NCBI GenBank assembly: GCA_028023455.1
Contig: JAQFVV010006543.1
Location: 436,001 to 500,000, forward strand
Length of the DNA stretch: 64,000 bases
Direction: 5' to 3'
DNA from: Epiperipatus broadwayi
Taxonomy: Eukaryota; Onychophora; Udeonychophora; Euonychophora; Peripatidae
Shown here: positions 24,316-35,246 of the stretch, one piece after another
Numbering within the stretch: position 1 is the stretch's first letter
How the letters are laid out: each line of letters begins with the position of its first letter
The notes under the pieces: model-generated
The model's database searches: none
What the model was told of the DNA's origin: nothing
Seen by the model: the letters and a program-made list of their open reading frames with translations, nothing else
Made by a program: the position numbers and the translations under genes

Positions 24316-24615
24316 AAACAGGCAAAACTCTCCATACAGTATTGCCATTCAGTGCAAGCCAGAGTAATCAATGGATATGAGAAGGCTTGTGCATAAAATC
24401 CCCATCTAGTGCCTACTCATCCAATGTCCCCAGACTACTTTCTGGCTTGTGGCCTTTGTCAGTGAGGAGCCTTGGGTCTGAGAGGCTTCTTATGCACAAG
24501 CCTTCTAGCATCCATTGATTTCTCTGGTTTGCACTGAGTGGCACTACTGTATGCAGAGTTTTTCCTGTTTTAATAACATTTATAAACAAGCATAAGAAAT
24601 AATGATCATGTGATG
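24316..24615 (-). mobile_element. Type A hammerhead element, near full length
   Basis: Terminal inverted arms of about 90 bp (AAACAGGCAAAACTCTCC ... and its complement ending CCTGTTTT at about 24,571) flank a hammerhead-bearing core. A tail follows: AATAACATTTATAAACAAGC to GATCATGTGATG. The minus-strand sense begins CATCACATGATC and ends GCCTGTTTT. TTATTA on both sides may be the remnant of a target-site duplication. No protein is encoded, so mobilisation would need enzymes from another element. Confidence 0.75.
24421..24474 (-). ncRNA. Hammerhead motif, core-mutated (type A)
   Basis: CCAA ... TCCTCA pairs with TGGGGA ... TTGG as a two-part stem I. Stem II is GGC/GCC around CACAA, and GTC is the cleavage triplet. 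The core reads CTGACAA: the invariant G8 is A, and GAAAG replaces GAAAC. The fold is kept but catalysis is expected to be lost. Confidence 0.55.
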
Positions 24616-24619
24616 TTTA

Positions 24620-25120
24620 TTAGAGAAGAAGAATGCTCACAGATAAGAATACTTAATAGAAAGAATTATATATGAATTAAAAAAGAATTCTTTATCAAGA
24701 AAATGAAGTTCTGTGAGCTAATATTTCTCTTATTGGATGAACAGTTAAAATCTTCAGCCATGATCATTATGCTAGATTTTGCAAGAATTAATTCTGAGTT
24801 ATTATGCCTATGACTTTGCTTTTAGAACAGATTATGTCACAATGAGATTATGCATGATGACATGCATTTGGGTACAGAATGCAACTAAATTTTTAAAAGC
24901 TAGTACTAAAGATTTAAGCTTAAAAACATTTTAAACAAGTGCAGATATTGATAATCTCTCTTTTCATTTTTGCTTGATTTAATCATTCTCCACTAGAGGG
25001 CAATATTAGCAGATTCCCATGATAAATTTTTGACAAAAAATAAAATACATTGTTTTTGTATAAAATGCCATATATGAAAAACCTTTACATTCTCATCAAT
25101 AAGACAGTTTAAAACTAGAA
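24620..25120. other. AT-rich sequence, nothing recognised
   Basis: No reading frame or repeat was identified. Confidence 0.5.
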
Positions 25121-25121
25121 T

Positions 25122-25235
25122 TCATTAAGCATATACAATGAGTCCCAATGAAAAGATGGCTGATTCTTTCAATAAGCTACCTCCAATACCATCTCTATAT
25201 CAATGCATGTGTTATATAATGACATAGTTTAGCTA
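25122..25235 (+). repeat. Dispersed repeat, copy 2
   Basis: Direct copy of the repeat at 23,486-23,590, sharing AAGATGGCTGATTCTTTCAA and the GCATGTGTTATATAATG end. Confidence 0.75.
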
Positions 25236-25239
25236 TTCA

Positions 25240-26185
25240 CCACACAAAATTATAAGGCACTAGTATGTTTGGATCATGATATAGGGTGTTTCATACCATA
25301 ACCCACAATGGCTCAATGTAATAATATTAAATTTTGTTTTCATTGGACCTGCTACATTCAAAATGATTCAAAATATTTAAGATATTGAAGCCATGAATTA
25401 CAAAAATATTTTAGGTGGTTCTCAAGATTTCATGATGGCAGGGAGAACATTGAAGACAATTCAGAAAGGTAAAAAAAAACACCTTATCACATTTTATGTT
25501 GTAATTTGTCCAGAATTACTAATGCCTTAAAATATTTATGATGAAACACTAAACTATATCACTACATAACACATGCATAGAGTTGGCTCTTCAGGGAGCT
25601 CAGAGAAAGAACCAGTGAGCTTTAAACTGGCACATACTGTTTAATAATTATTGGTCTGGATTCAGTGTCATGTAGTGAAGTGCTATAATAAATTATAATG
25701 ATAAGTCAGGGAGCAATATCAAATACAAATAATAATTAATAGATTTACTTAGTTATGGTACCTTACTATTTATCTCTACCTGTCCTGAGATAAATCACAG
25801 ATATACATGATCATACACCTTTATGAAAAAATAGTAGAAATATTTGTCTTCTACAGTGGATCATTATTTTTATCGTTGTCAGCCATTTATAAATAAGTAT
25901 AGCGGCCATTCTGTCTCCTGATTGGAGGAGAGTTTAAAAGCTAAAGCATAAAAAGCTAATTGTGTTATCTGTTATAACTATTTTGTCAAATATCAGACCT
26001 TTACTCTGTTTATTTGAATCTTATAGAGCTGTCTTTTAACTTCTGCAGCAAACGTTTTGCCTGAAAATTTTTTATCTCTTATGGCTAACTGTGTTTCTAT
26101 TCTATCCAATCTCAACCATACTCTATGCACCACATTTTTTTCTTATTCTAACTCAATTATGCTGTCTAACCAAAGCATTCAATTA
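25240..26185. other. AT-rich sequence, nothing recognised
   Basis: No gene or element recognised. Confidence 0.5.
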
Positions 26186-26189
26186 CTTT

Positions 26190-26310
26190 AAATTAAATTG
26201 AGAGACTTCAATATTCTCACCTCATAAATATCTACTAGCCAATCAGATCGCAAATACAAGACAGAGAATTTAACAAGAATAGGGCGGTCCACAGTCTCTC
26301 AATTTAATTT
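26190..26310. repeat. 121-bp element with 18-bp perfect inverted ends
   Basis: AAATTAAATTGAGAGACT at 26,190-26,207 is the exact reverse complement of 26,293-26,310. The interior is unique and less A+T-rich. This is compatible with a small MITE; no target duplication was assigned. Confidence 0.65.
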
Positions 26311-26314
26311 CAAC

Positions 26315-28265
26315 ATTGTTTGCGCTTTATAAAATAAATATCAATTACTTTAAAGTAATTTTTGTATTGTAAACTAGGCTAGCTCTCGCACAAAATCATG
26401 TCCAAGTTCTCCACAAAATACTTTAAGATGTGTTACCAATTTATTTTTTTAATATGCCTAGTCCAACGAAAATATGTTTTTGTTTTTTTTTTGTAACAAT
26501 AGACTCAATATCCACTCATCCACCAAGTTGAAAAACATATCAATTGAACTTGTGATCTTGCCATTAAAGATGGATGCGTATGATGGTTATACGACTCCAC
26601 AATCAATAAATACTTGATCTCAATCGCTGCTAGATTGTCCTTTCTTTCTCTCTATCCTTAAAGGATATTATTATAGCATCTTCATTATGAAACATTATTG
26701 TAAATATAGTCTATATTTAAAAAGAGAGAATGAAATAGAACAGATAAAAAAAATAGTTTTATAAATAAATTGGTATGTAAAGATGTTTTAGTAATGATGT
26801 CAAAGCTGTTTTATAAAAATAATCTTTTTCGTTCTTCAAGGTAATGAAATGTTTAAAAGCCATTTAAAAACAAAATCAGAATGTATTTTACCACTTAAAA
26901 AACTGTGCTGACCTTTGAGACAGGATTAATGTCGACTGCTAGCAATTGCAAGTTAATTTTCTATTATATGCTTGAATGCTTACAAAAATTATTTTCAAAT
27001 CGGAAAGAAATTAAAAATTAACGCAAGCTGGATGCGGGGGAGAAATTTCCAATTGTGGTTTATCAGAGCTATTTTAAAACCTGCTATTTAAAAAAAAGAA
27101 AGAAAGAAAATGTTTAATATTTATAATAATTGAGCAACAATTGTTTCATAAAGAAAATCAACCACAAATTTTAAATCATATATATATTCTGAACTGTTTA
27201 CAACCTATTGTAGATGCAATGCGATATAAATTCCTTGCTTCTTAAGATAAAGATAGAAGCTTTCGTGCATAGATTATGTAATCGCGAGACTTTGTTAATC
27301 AAATTGATCATTACCTTTCTAAAAATCATTACATAGTACAATAAATCACCTATCATCCAACCCCCACTCGCGCATTATTTTCTTCCATTGTACGATCATC
27401 AAATTATTCTTCCATTACTATTTGCATTTATTTCTTTTCTTCTACTTCATTTTAATAAAAACTACTTCAATTAGTTGCAATATCAATACCTTCTTGTTTC
27501 CATTCTTATAGTTAAAAAACAATATGTTTCAATTCTTTCACCTTTATGTTTCTCCCATTTTTCATACAATTTATCTTAATCTTCTTTCAATATTTTTTAT
27601 TTCAAAAATAAATGTTCAATTATCTCTCTCATATCTTATATACCAATTCTACAATCCATATTCTTGTCTTATTTTTATTCATTTTTTTTTTGACATGCAA
27701 AATTCTGCCCGTGAATCAAATAATAGTGAATCTTCCTGTAGTGATATATAGATACTGAAGTTGATACTTCAATGGCGGTTTTAATCTGTCATCAAAATCA
27801 GGCAGAGTACAGAGTAGAATAGTAGTATAAAGTTGATTACAATGAGAGAGCTTATTTGGCCATAAGTATAATAATAATTAAACTTAATGATAATAATTTA
27901 GGATTCAATTTATTATATATGTACACATCTATATCCAAACAGATTAAATCATTTGTGTTTCCGTGTTTGAAGTTTGTGAAAGTTTAAATTCCCAACATTA
28001 ATTTAACTAATAAAAACGTTTAACTAGAAACGTTTAACTTTAGCTGGAAAAAACATTATTTCAATTTTTTTGTTGTTGTTGTTTGAATAAAGATTGTTTT
28101 GCAATTTAAAGTCATTATTGAATTTAATTAATTAATTAGATTTAAGACTATATGGAATTGATAAATAACATAGACTAATTTATCATAATCGAAAAAATTA
28201 TGGAAAGGTTTTATCTCATAAAGTTATATACAGACCTAAAAAACTTGCATTTTCTATTCATTCTG
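26315..28265. other. AT-rich sequence, nothing recognised
   Basis: A pyrimidine-rich stretch lies at 27.3-27.7 kb. The 75-codon open frame there has chance-like composition. No element was recognised. Confidence 0.45.
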
Positions 28266-28270
28266 CTTCA

Positions 28271-28346
28271 CATCACGTGATCACCATTCTTTATGCATCC
28301 ATTGGTTACTCTGGTTTGCACTGAGTGGCGCTACTGTATGGAGAGA
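28271..28346 (+). mobile_element. Type A element, internally deleted
   Basis: It starts CATCACGTGATCACCATTCT and jumps to the terminal arm CATCCATTGGTTACTCTGG, ending GTGGCGCTACTGTATGGAGAG. The first arm, ribozyme core and extreme end are missing. Confidence 0.65.
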
Positions 28347-28704
28347 GGTGGATTCAAAATGAATATTTCATTCATTATAAAGCATCAGCAACTCAATAAA
28401 GAAATAAGAAATTATGAATCTGAAAAAAACTCTAGGATTTCATTTTTCTTTGATTATCTGCTAAAATAGTATTCCCAGTATTGTCTTCTATGCTTATCTA
28501 CTATTAATCATCATCAAATCAACTATAAAGAATTAGTCAATGTAGAAAAAGTTACAAGACTGCAACGTTTATTGTATATATATAATATTTAAATATATGT
28601 ATATTCTCGATACTAAACTTAATGTAAGTATAAGGGACTTGAACTCGATCTTTTCCCTCTCTCTAATTTATCTTATACAACTAATACACATGACCACAAA
28701 CATA

Positions 28705-28790
28705 TGAAAAAGATAAATAATATCCAACATCCATATTTCATGCTGAACTAGCACTCATCGATGTTGGTCCAGATCACCATCTCCAACACA
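28705..28790 (-). ncRNA. Hammerhead motif, decayed (type B, left arm)
   Basis: On the minus strand the core CTGATGA has become TCGATGA, with extra bases at the stem I border. Stem II GTGCT/AGCAT and GAAA are kept. Expected inactive. Confidence 0.4.
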
Positions 28791-28944
28791 TATATACAAT
28801 CTGTGTTCAGTTTGTATCAAGAAAGCAAATCTTTAAACTTAATGGATGGCTGAAGAGTTGGAGAGTGGAGAAGATTGAAGCTTGTCCATTAAAGTTTAAA
28901 GATTTGCTATCTTAATATAAAAATGAGTACAGATTGTATATATG

Positions 28945-29025
28945 GGTGGGAGATGGTGATCTGAACCAACTGATGAGTGTTGATTTAGCACAAAATATGC
29001 ATATTGAAGATCATTTATCTTTTTA
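28945..29025 (+). ncRNA. Hammerhead motif, decayed (type B, right arm)
   Basis: CTGATGA and a GTG..CAC stem II are present, but GAAA has become AAAA (G12 lost). Outer stem GATC..GATC is kept. Expected inactive. Confidence 0.4.
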
Positions 29026-29064
29026 CATGTATGTGACCATGTGTACCAGATATATAAGATAGAT

Positions 29065-29425
29065 TATATATACGATATCTTGCATAAGAAATATCAAATT
29101 GTCAACAATATTTAGAAATGATTTACATAAATATTCAAGGATTATCTGAAAAATTAAATACCTAATCAAAAGCTAAAAAAAATTAAGTTATTTATAAAAT
29201 TTTACATAGATAATTACTAAAAATTAAGAGAAAAAAAATTATTGAAGATTTTAACTTTCTCTCACTATTAGTTGACATTTGTTAAAAATAATATATATTG
29301 TATGACAAGCTTCTTATGTTTATTGGTACTATATAGTAATCTTTTTTGTTACATACTTCTTTGATATAATCAAAATACACTTGAAAATTTTAGGAAAGAT
29401 TTAATCAAGTATGAAAAATAAGATA
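29065..29425. other. AT-rich sequence, nothing recognised
   Basis: No feature recognised. Confidence 0.5.
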
Positions 29426-29440
29426 AATATTTTGAAATAT

Positions 29441-29785
29441 AAACAGGCAAAACTCACTATACGTATTGCCATACACAGCAAGCTAGAATAATCAATGGAT
29501 GCCAGAAGGCTTGTGCATAAAATCCCCATCTAGTGCCTAATCATCCAATAACCCCAGATTAGTTTCTGGCTTGTGGCTTCTCACTGACGAAGGCCACAAG
29601 CCAGAAACTAGTCTGGGGACATTGGATGAGTAGGCACTTGATGGGGGATTTGATGCACAATGCTTTTGGCATCCATTGATTACTCTAGCTTGCTGTGTGT
29701 GGCAATATGTATAGTGAGTTTTGCCTGTTTTAACAACAGTTATACACAAGCATAAGAGGTGGAGGTCATGTGATGTATATTGGCT
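29441..29785. mobile_element. Type A element with head-to-head duplicated core and 13-bp target duplication
   Basis: The ends are AAACAGGCAAAACTCAC and, after the second arm, a tail ending GATGTATATTGGCT. TATTTTGAAATAT occurs at 29,428-29,440 and again at 29,786-29,798, a 13-bp target-site duplication. The two halves are reverse complements around about 29,575. The right half has a complete hammerhead core and the left half only the 3' part on the opposite strand. Long target duplications suggest target-primed reverse transcription. Confidence 0.75.
29578..29632 (+). ncRNA. Hammerhead ribozyme motif, intact core (type A)
   Basis: TTCTCA (29,578-29,583) pairs with TGGGGA (29,614-29,619) as stem I. 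The core CTGACGA is at 29,584-29,590. Stem II GGC/GCC closes CACAA, with an A.A pair next to the core. GAAAC is at 29,604-29,608, a 2-bp stem III closes TA, and the GTC triplet places cleavage after 29,613. The outer CCAA strand of stem I is lost at the palindrome centre. The very short stem III is like the minimal hammerheads described in Penelope-like elements and retrozymes. Confidence 0.65.
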
Positions 29786-29927
29786 TATTTTGAAATATAT
29801 TTCTCTAAGAATAATGATGTACTATTTTGTATGTTACCTTTATGAATCTTCATATGGAAATTTTTTTTTGTTTATTGAAATGTATTTTTATATTACGTAA
29901 TATATAAAAAATATATAGAAAGGGATA

Positions 29928-30190
29928 AATGCTTGATAAATTTTACAAGCAGTGTTAAGATTGTAATTATATAGTAAAAGGCAATCACTTCTCCACAACA
30001 GCATTATTAAACAAGATGTTAAAGCTGCAAGGATACTCTCACTCCAGCCACACAAGATAAAGTCTTTGAGAAAATAAGAGTGACCATATTTCCGAACGCA
30101 AATGTTAATATGTGAGCCAATCTTATGTTTAGAAGTGAAAGCGTGAATATATAAATCATTCACTTTAAATCCATTTCTTATTTTAATAAT
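29928..30190. repeat. Left arm of a ~215-bp imperfect inverted repeat
   Basis: About 29,975-30,190 is the approximate reverse complement of 32,233-32,450, sharing AGAAATGGATTTAAAGTGAA and ACTTTATCTTGTG. A small block at the outer edge, ATGCTTGATAAATTTTACAA, reappears in direct orientation just inside the right arm (about 32,197). The arms flank the DNA transposon at 30.2-32.1 kb. The 91-codon minus-strand open frame across this arm is not recognised. Confidence 0.6.
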
Positions 30191-30201
30191 CTAATTTAGT
30201 A

Positions 30202-32138
30202 CACCTGGGTCTTGTTTTATGCGAATTTTTTATGCAATTTTGAAGTTATGCAATTCATGTTTCTTCTCAATATCTTTTTATGCAGGTTTTCTTTTATGCG
30301 ACAAAGAAGGTCATATTTCACTATATTTATTAGATATCAAAAAATTTAAATTATTAATAACTTATTTTGACTTGAAATGTGAATATGACCTGAAGCTATT
30401 TAGAATCTTAGCTTTTATGTAAATAACATAGTTATATTTATGAGTAAATAATAATAATAGATTTATACTTATACTTAAGAGTATAAAAATATTGCAATAA
30501 ATATTCAAAAATTTTAAACTTTTAAAACATATTTTGTTAGATATAACAGAAATAAATATTCTTTTAGATTTCTAGAATAAATACCAAAGATTTTGTTGAT
30601 TTTGTAAACTGAAAATAATCTTTCTAATGATAATGTATAATCTTTTTGTTTTGATTGTGATCTCATTTTTTAAATATAGAAACAAAATGTGAACATTTAA
30701 AATTTATTTCAGTAGTAAACAAAAATATCTATCAAATGAAGACAAATTTATTATTTTCTGTTAAGTAAAAATCATTTAATCATAGATTTTCCATTGATGT
30801 GTGAGATAAAGAAAAACATCAGAAAATGCTGAAATCAACCTCTTAAATTCCAACGAGAGCTAAATATTTATATGTCTGGATATCGCAAGCTTTATAAACA
30901 ATTAGTAAAATCATTGTCTCAAAGTTTAATCCATAAACCGCTAATTATATTATTGGTTGTATGAGGTAAAAATCGAAGCTTTTAATTGGCCAACTCACAA
31001 ACTGAAGACAAAGCCAATTGTTACAATATATTCACCTATAATATTAAATTCACTTCAGATTCATTTATAAAAAGTATATTAATAATTTGTCAGGTTATGA
31101 AAGTGAATGAAAGTTCTTTCGAAAATAAATTGCTATTTATTTATTATAAAATATTCAATTTCAGCAAATTTAAAAGTGAACATACAAACAAAGAGTTGCT
31201 GACATAAATGCTTTTTTTTTTTCAGTTTTACGTTATGGAAAAGTAAATATTTTTTTTTGCTAAATCTTAAATATTTTTACTAAAATCTTCAATATTTTTC
31301 GAAAATAATTTTGTTGTTTTGGTATACCCTATGAAAATGATTTGTAATTTCTCAAAATATACTTTTTTAATACTTTAAATCACATTCGAAATGAAAATCT
31401 CAGTGTTTTTCTTTATTTTTTTTGATCAGGTGGTTTCTTTGTTTTTTCCAGCCAATCACAATGTCTTTGTCAGCTGAGAGCCAGCTGAGAGCCAATCACC
31501 GACAAGCTTATTTATTTGTTTAGCTTTAAATGCCGTTTTATTGATTTTTTATTTGTAAAATAATTCAGAAGATGGCAGAATCTTACAGAACTTTTAAAAA
31601 CCTATCTAATAAGCATAAAACATCTATCCTAGCATTAAAAATAATGGAATTAGAGTGACATCAACTGTCAACGAGAGGTCTCATAAGAGGCGGGCTAAAG
31701 GTTAATCACTGATTACATTGTTGACAGAAAATCATTACTACAGCACAAGACTGAAAGTGGTGCTAATTGTACTTCCTCTTGTGATGAATCTGATTTCTTA
31801 CCACTTCACAAACGAACTGCATATTGTCAAATAGCAATAATGATTAAAATGTGTATGAAAAATATAAAATTAAATACTGTAATCAATAAAAAAAGTAAAA
31901 AAAGTTTCTCTTGTATCAATTTTTTTTAAATATTTAATTTTTATTAATCATATTTTATTTTTTTATTTTTTTAATGCAAATTTTAAAGTAATTTTTCCTT
32001 ATTGCTTTGCTTTTATGCAATTTCTGAAAATTACAGAACCTATCCCCCATTTTTCAAGTTAAGTCTATTTTTGTGCGATTTTTTTTTAATGTGGGTTTTC
32101 TGCGGAACCTATCTACCACATAAAATGAGACCCGGGTG
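30202..32138. mobile_element. DNA transposon with CACCTGGGTCT inverted ends, TA target duplication
   Basis: The left end is CACCTGGGTCTTGTTTTATG. The right end reverse-complemented is CACCCGGGTCTCATTTTATG. TA lies at 30,200-30,201 and 32,139-32,140. A shorter relative at 43.18-44.28 kb has the same ends and a related 3' half in the opposite orientation. TA duplication and such ends fit the Tc1/mariner-pogo group. A short frame starting MAESYRTFKNLSNKHK at 31,572 may be a transposase relic, but it stops after about 29 codons. Confidence 0.75.
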
Positions 32139-32232
32139 TACTTATAAAATATTAAAATTTATTTTGAGCTCATATTAGATGATCTTAAATTATGTAATGC
32201 TTGATAAGTTTTACAAACACAGTGTTAAAATT

Positions 32233-32450
32233 ATTAAAATAAGAAATGGATTTAAAGTGAATGATTTTTATATTTACGCTCTCACTTCTAGACATTCAAG
32301 ATTTGCTCATAGAAAATAAGATGGTCACCCTTACTTTTTGAAGACTTTATCTTGTGACTAGGGCTGAAAGTATTCTTACAGTTTTAACATCGTGTTTAAT
32401 GGTCCTGTTGTGGAGGACTGATTGCCTTCTATTTTGTCAGAAAGGGATTA
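32233..32450. repeat. Right arm of the ~215-bp inverted repeat
   Basis: It matches the reverse complement of 29,975-30,190 at roughly three-quarters identity by eye. The flanking sequence AAAATTTATTTTGAGCTC between it and the transposon has no left-hand counterpart. Confidence 0.6.
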
Positions 32451-32689
32451 AGTAAAATGAGCTTTCTGAATAATAAATAATGTGATAGATGACAAAATAA
32501 AAGATTTATCTTTATTTGCACATTTAAAAATCAATTAGGTTTAAATAATTTTTTTAAGTAGTAAAATATAATTAATTTAACATTAGTGTGTGAATATAAG
32601 TGTGTATGTACATAATACAGAATTAGATTTATTAAGCAATTGATTTTGGAAATGAATTATATTATTTTGATTAACTACTTCCGGTTTGT

Positions 32690-32837
32690 CAGCGACGATT
32701 GCGCTCGTTAATGTTCGTTTGTTGAAGTTCGTTTTTCTGTTTGAAATTACGGAAAAACTATAAGGACTACGCATGCGCCTATACCATAATTCTCTTCGTC
32801 GTTTTTTCCTCTTTTCGTAGGTAGTCGCCATTTTTCT
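32690..32837 (+). promoter_or_regulatory. Candidate promoter and 5' untranslated exon
   Basis: This short region is less A+T-rich and CpG-containing in an A+T-rich background. It holds ACTTCCGG (ETS-like), ACGCATGCGC (NRF1-like) and TCGCCATTTT (YY1-like) elements, a set typical of TATA-less animal promoters. A donor-like CT/GTAAGT follows at 32,838. A minus-strand 82-codon frame starting MATTYEKRKKRRREL from the same CGCCAT box is an alternative reading. Confidence 0.4.
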
Positions 32838-32918
32838 GTAAGTTAAAAAATAAAATTTTTATTAATTTTTTTGCGAATAAGGTCAATTTTTTTTAAATTT
32901 TTTTTCACAATTTGTTAG

Positions 32919-33509
32919 ATTAACGGAAACAAAAGTACGCAAAATAAATGAACGGGACATGATGGCCTCTGATACGGATTATTCCAGCGGTGATGAATTT
33001 GTCCCATATAAGCCCTTTGACTCCGAGGATAGTGTTAGTTGTAGTGATCTTGAAGAATATTTTTCGTCATCAGAAGAAGAAACTCCTTTACCAACCAAAA
33101 AGAAAAAAACTACGAGTGCTTTTCTGGATGATATCAATACACCAGGCCCGTCAACGAGTGTTCCCAACAATATCAATCGGCCAGGCCCTTCATCTAGTAA
33201 CAGTAATCTGTGTCCGAACGTAACCTGCAAACCTGTGAATGTAGAGAATTTTACTAAAACTCCAGGTTTGAAGTTTTCTATAGTAGGTAAGTATTCAATT
33301 TTAGATTTTTTTTTTAATGTTATTTGATAAAAAACTTTTATCAACTATTATCGAAGAAATACTAATAAATATGCCACTCAAGAAAAATGACACTGATTTT
33401 TTACTCTGTGATAGGTAGCACATATGAAAGGTAATGTTTTTATTATTGTTTTTTTTTTTGTTGGTTTGTTTTAGCGACCAGCACAATGGATGAATGGTTG
33501 ACACACTGA
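32919..33509 (+). CDS. Candidate spliced gene, 120-residue acidic serine-rich protein
   Basis: An acceptor (pyrimidine tract then TTGTTAG) ends at 32,918. The start codon at 32,959 opens MMASDTDYSSGDEF. The coding exon runs to 33,286, where a consensus GTAAGT donor begins. A strong poly-T tract and TTTTAG acceptor end at 33,474. Joining the exons keeps the frame: ...KFSIV then ATSTMDEWLTH and a stop at 33,507-33,509. The protein has an acidic Ser/Asp/Glu region (residues about 3-44), a basic KKKK patch (about 49-52) that could be a nuclear signal, and Pro-Gly-Pro-Ser repeats (about 63-80). It resembles the disordered N-termini of nuclear proteins or transposase-derived proteins; no catalytic domain is visible. 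It may be a host gene or the first part of a transposon gene. Confidence 0.4.
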
Positions 33510-34260
33510 TTCAAGACTATTTACAATTTAATTCCTCTCTAGCAAATTGATTGTATATAATGCAGTAATTTTTTTCTGTTTTTACTAATTTTTGTTTTAC
33601 TAACATGGTTTTCATTGTTTTTGTTTTACTAATTTAGTTTTTATTTGTTGTTTTATTAACTTGTTTTTTTACTAACTTCATTTTATACTTTATAGGCATA
33701 TGACTGCCTGATTGCCTTCCTTATTAGAATTTTGTTTCAGCTTCATTACTGATTACTTTTTCCAATTGGTAAACAAGATCTGGCATGATGAAATATTTTG
33801 CATATTTATATTAGCATATATGAACAGGTATGCTTCTCTGGAAGACGTATCTTGGAAGAGGTAGAATATAAACATTTTTTATATAAATATCTGCCATAGA
33901 ACCTTTTTAGTAATCATTGTCTGCCTCTTGAAATGAGAAATTTGTAAATTGTTTTCTGTATTGGCAATGATTATTCAGTATGATGATGATGTTATAAACA
34001 AGGTTGGTTTATCCAAAGTCTAAAATCAAAATAGTGCATCTTGTTTAACAGGCTTTTGAGTTTTCCCATAACCATTAGCAGAACTTTCATGATTCATACA
34101 TATACACCACTTTTATAATATACATATACCTGTACTATGATGATGATGATGACATTTTATTTTTTTATTGTATTTATAATGGTAAGTAATAATTTTCCAC
34201 TTCCTTCATTATTTTTATATTATGTTAGAATTTTAATTTTTTTATTTTTTATCTTTTATT
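33510..34260. other. Intron- or 3'-UTR-like AT-rich sequence
   Basis: It contains repeated TTTTACTAA blocks near 33.58-33.68 kb and a GATGATGATGATGA run at 34,139. No coding frame was seen. Confidence 0.4.
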
Positions 34261-34378
34261 AGGGAGAACTCTTTTCTTCCAGGCGCCTTGACAATTTGCA
34301 ACAGTTGGGGTAGAAGATAAAAATGAAGAACTCTTATAGGAACATTTTCGGACATTGTAAAGCTATGGATTATCTCAG
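34261..34378 (+). other. Candidate non-coding exon
   Basis: A TTTTATCTTTTATTAG acceptor precedes GGAGAACTC and the block ends CTCAG/GTAAGA, a good donor. The 118-bp segment is more GC-rich than its flanks. It could be a downstream alternative exon of the candidate gene at 32.7 kb or a lncRNA exon. No open frame runs through it. Confidence 0.25.
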
Positions 34379-34384
34379 GTAAGA

Positions 34385-35225
34385 CTTATTATATATCTTT
34401 AGAAAGATTTTTTTGTGAGGAATACAAAGAAATTATCACTGAAGATGTAATTTGCATTTTAATTAATGTTAATTTCCAAATTATGAACAAACAATAAAAT
34501 AATAATTATTTCGGTTGTGAAAATTTCTTTTTTTCCTTATTTTTTATATAGTTATCACTATTTATTTTATGCTTATTGTTTTCCTTAGTTTTTCTAGTTT
34601 CTAGCAATGTAATTGTTTTTGCTCTAACATAATTCAAACTGAAGTTATTGTGAAAATTGTGTATCAAGCCAGTATTTTAAAAAGTTCAATATGGCGGCTT
34701 GAAGCTGAAGTAGTTAAGTTTAAAATACTATGAGTTACTACTTTTGAAAACCTATATTGAAGTTTGAAATATCTGAAACTATCTATGACCTTGTCTTATT
34801 TAAAAGAAATAGAGTTGGCAAGAACAGAAATGTTGAATAATAAGAATTTGTCTTGATATTAGGTTTATCTGTAATATTGTATATAGTTTAGATTAATCAT
34901 ATTTGAATATAAGCAGAATGATTTAAAAGATTAAATGCAGAGTTGTACACATATATATCTTTTGGAATCTATTCATTTATCATTTGCTGTTACTGAATAT
35001 ATTTATTATTAGCTACATCTATTCACAGGAGTTGAGAAAAGAGTTGTTTGAGGGTTTATTTCTATTTGCCCTTTGTGAATATTAGCTCTATACCATGAAT
35101 CCTGTTTAGATAATTGAATTAGTAAAGTTATAAATATTGTATTAGTGATAAAATGTTTTATACTTTGCTGTAATCAGTTAATATAAATCTGATATATATG
35201 TTTCATGAAGCAGTGATGAGTTATT
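34385..35225. other. AT-rich sequence, nothing recognised
   Basis: No gene or element recognised. Confidence 0.5.
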
Positions 35226-35246
35226 TTATATGATTTGCATTTTGAT

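Larger units (their letters stand above)
28615..29060. mobile_element. Type B palindromic hammerhead element
   Basis: The two arms are inverted around about 28,850-28,880. Each arm has the type B blocks: AAAAGATAAATRAT, CATRTTTCATGCTGAACTAGC and TGGTCCAGATCACCATCTCC on the left, with their complements on the right. The centre TTAATGGA/TCCATTAA boxes are inverted too. Both internal hammerhead copies carry core changes. No coding capacity. Confidence 0.65.
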
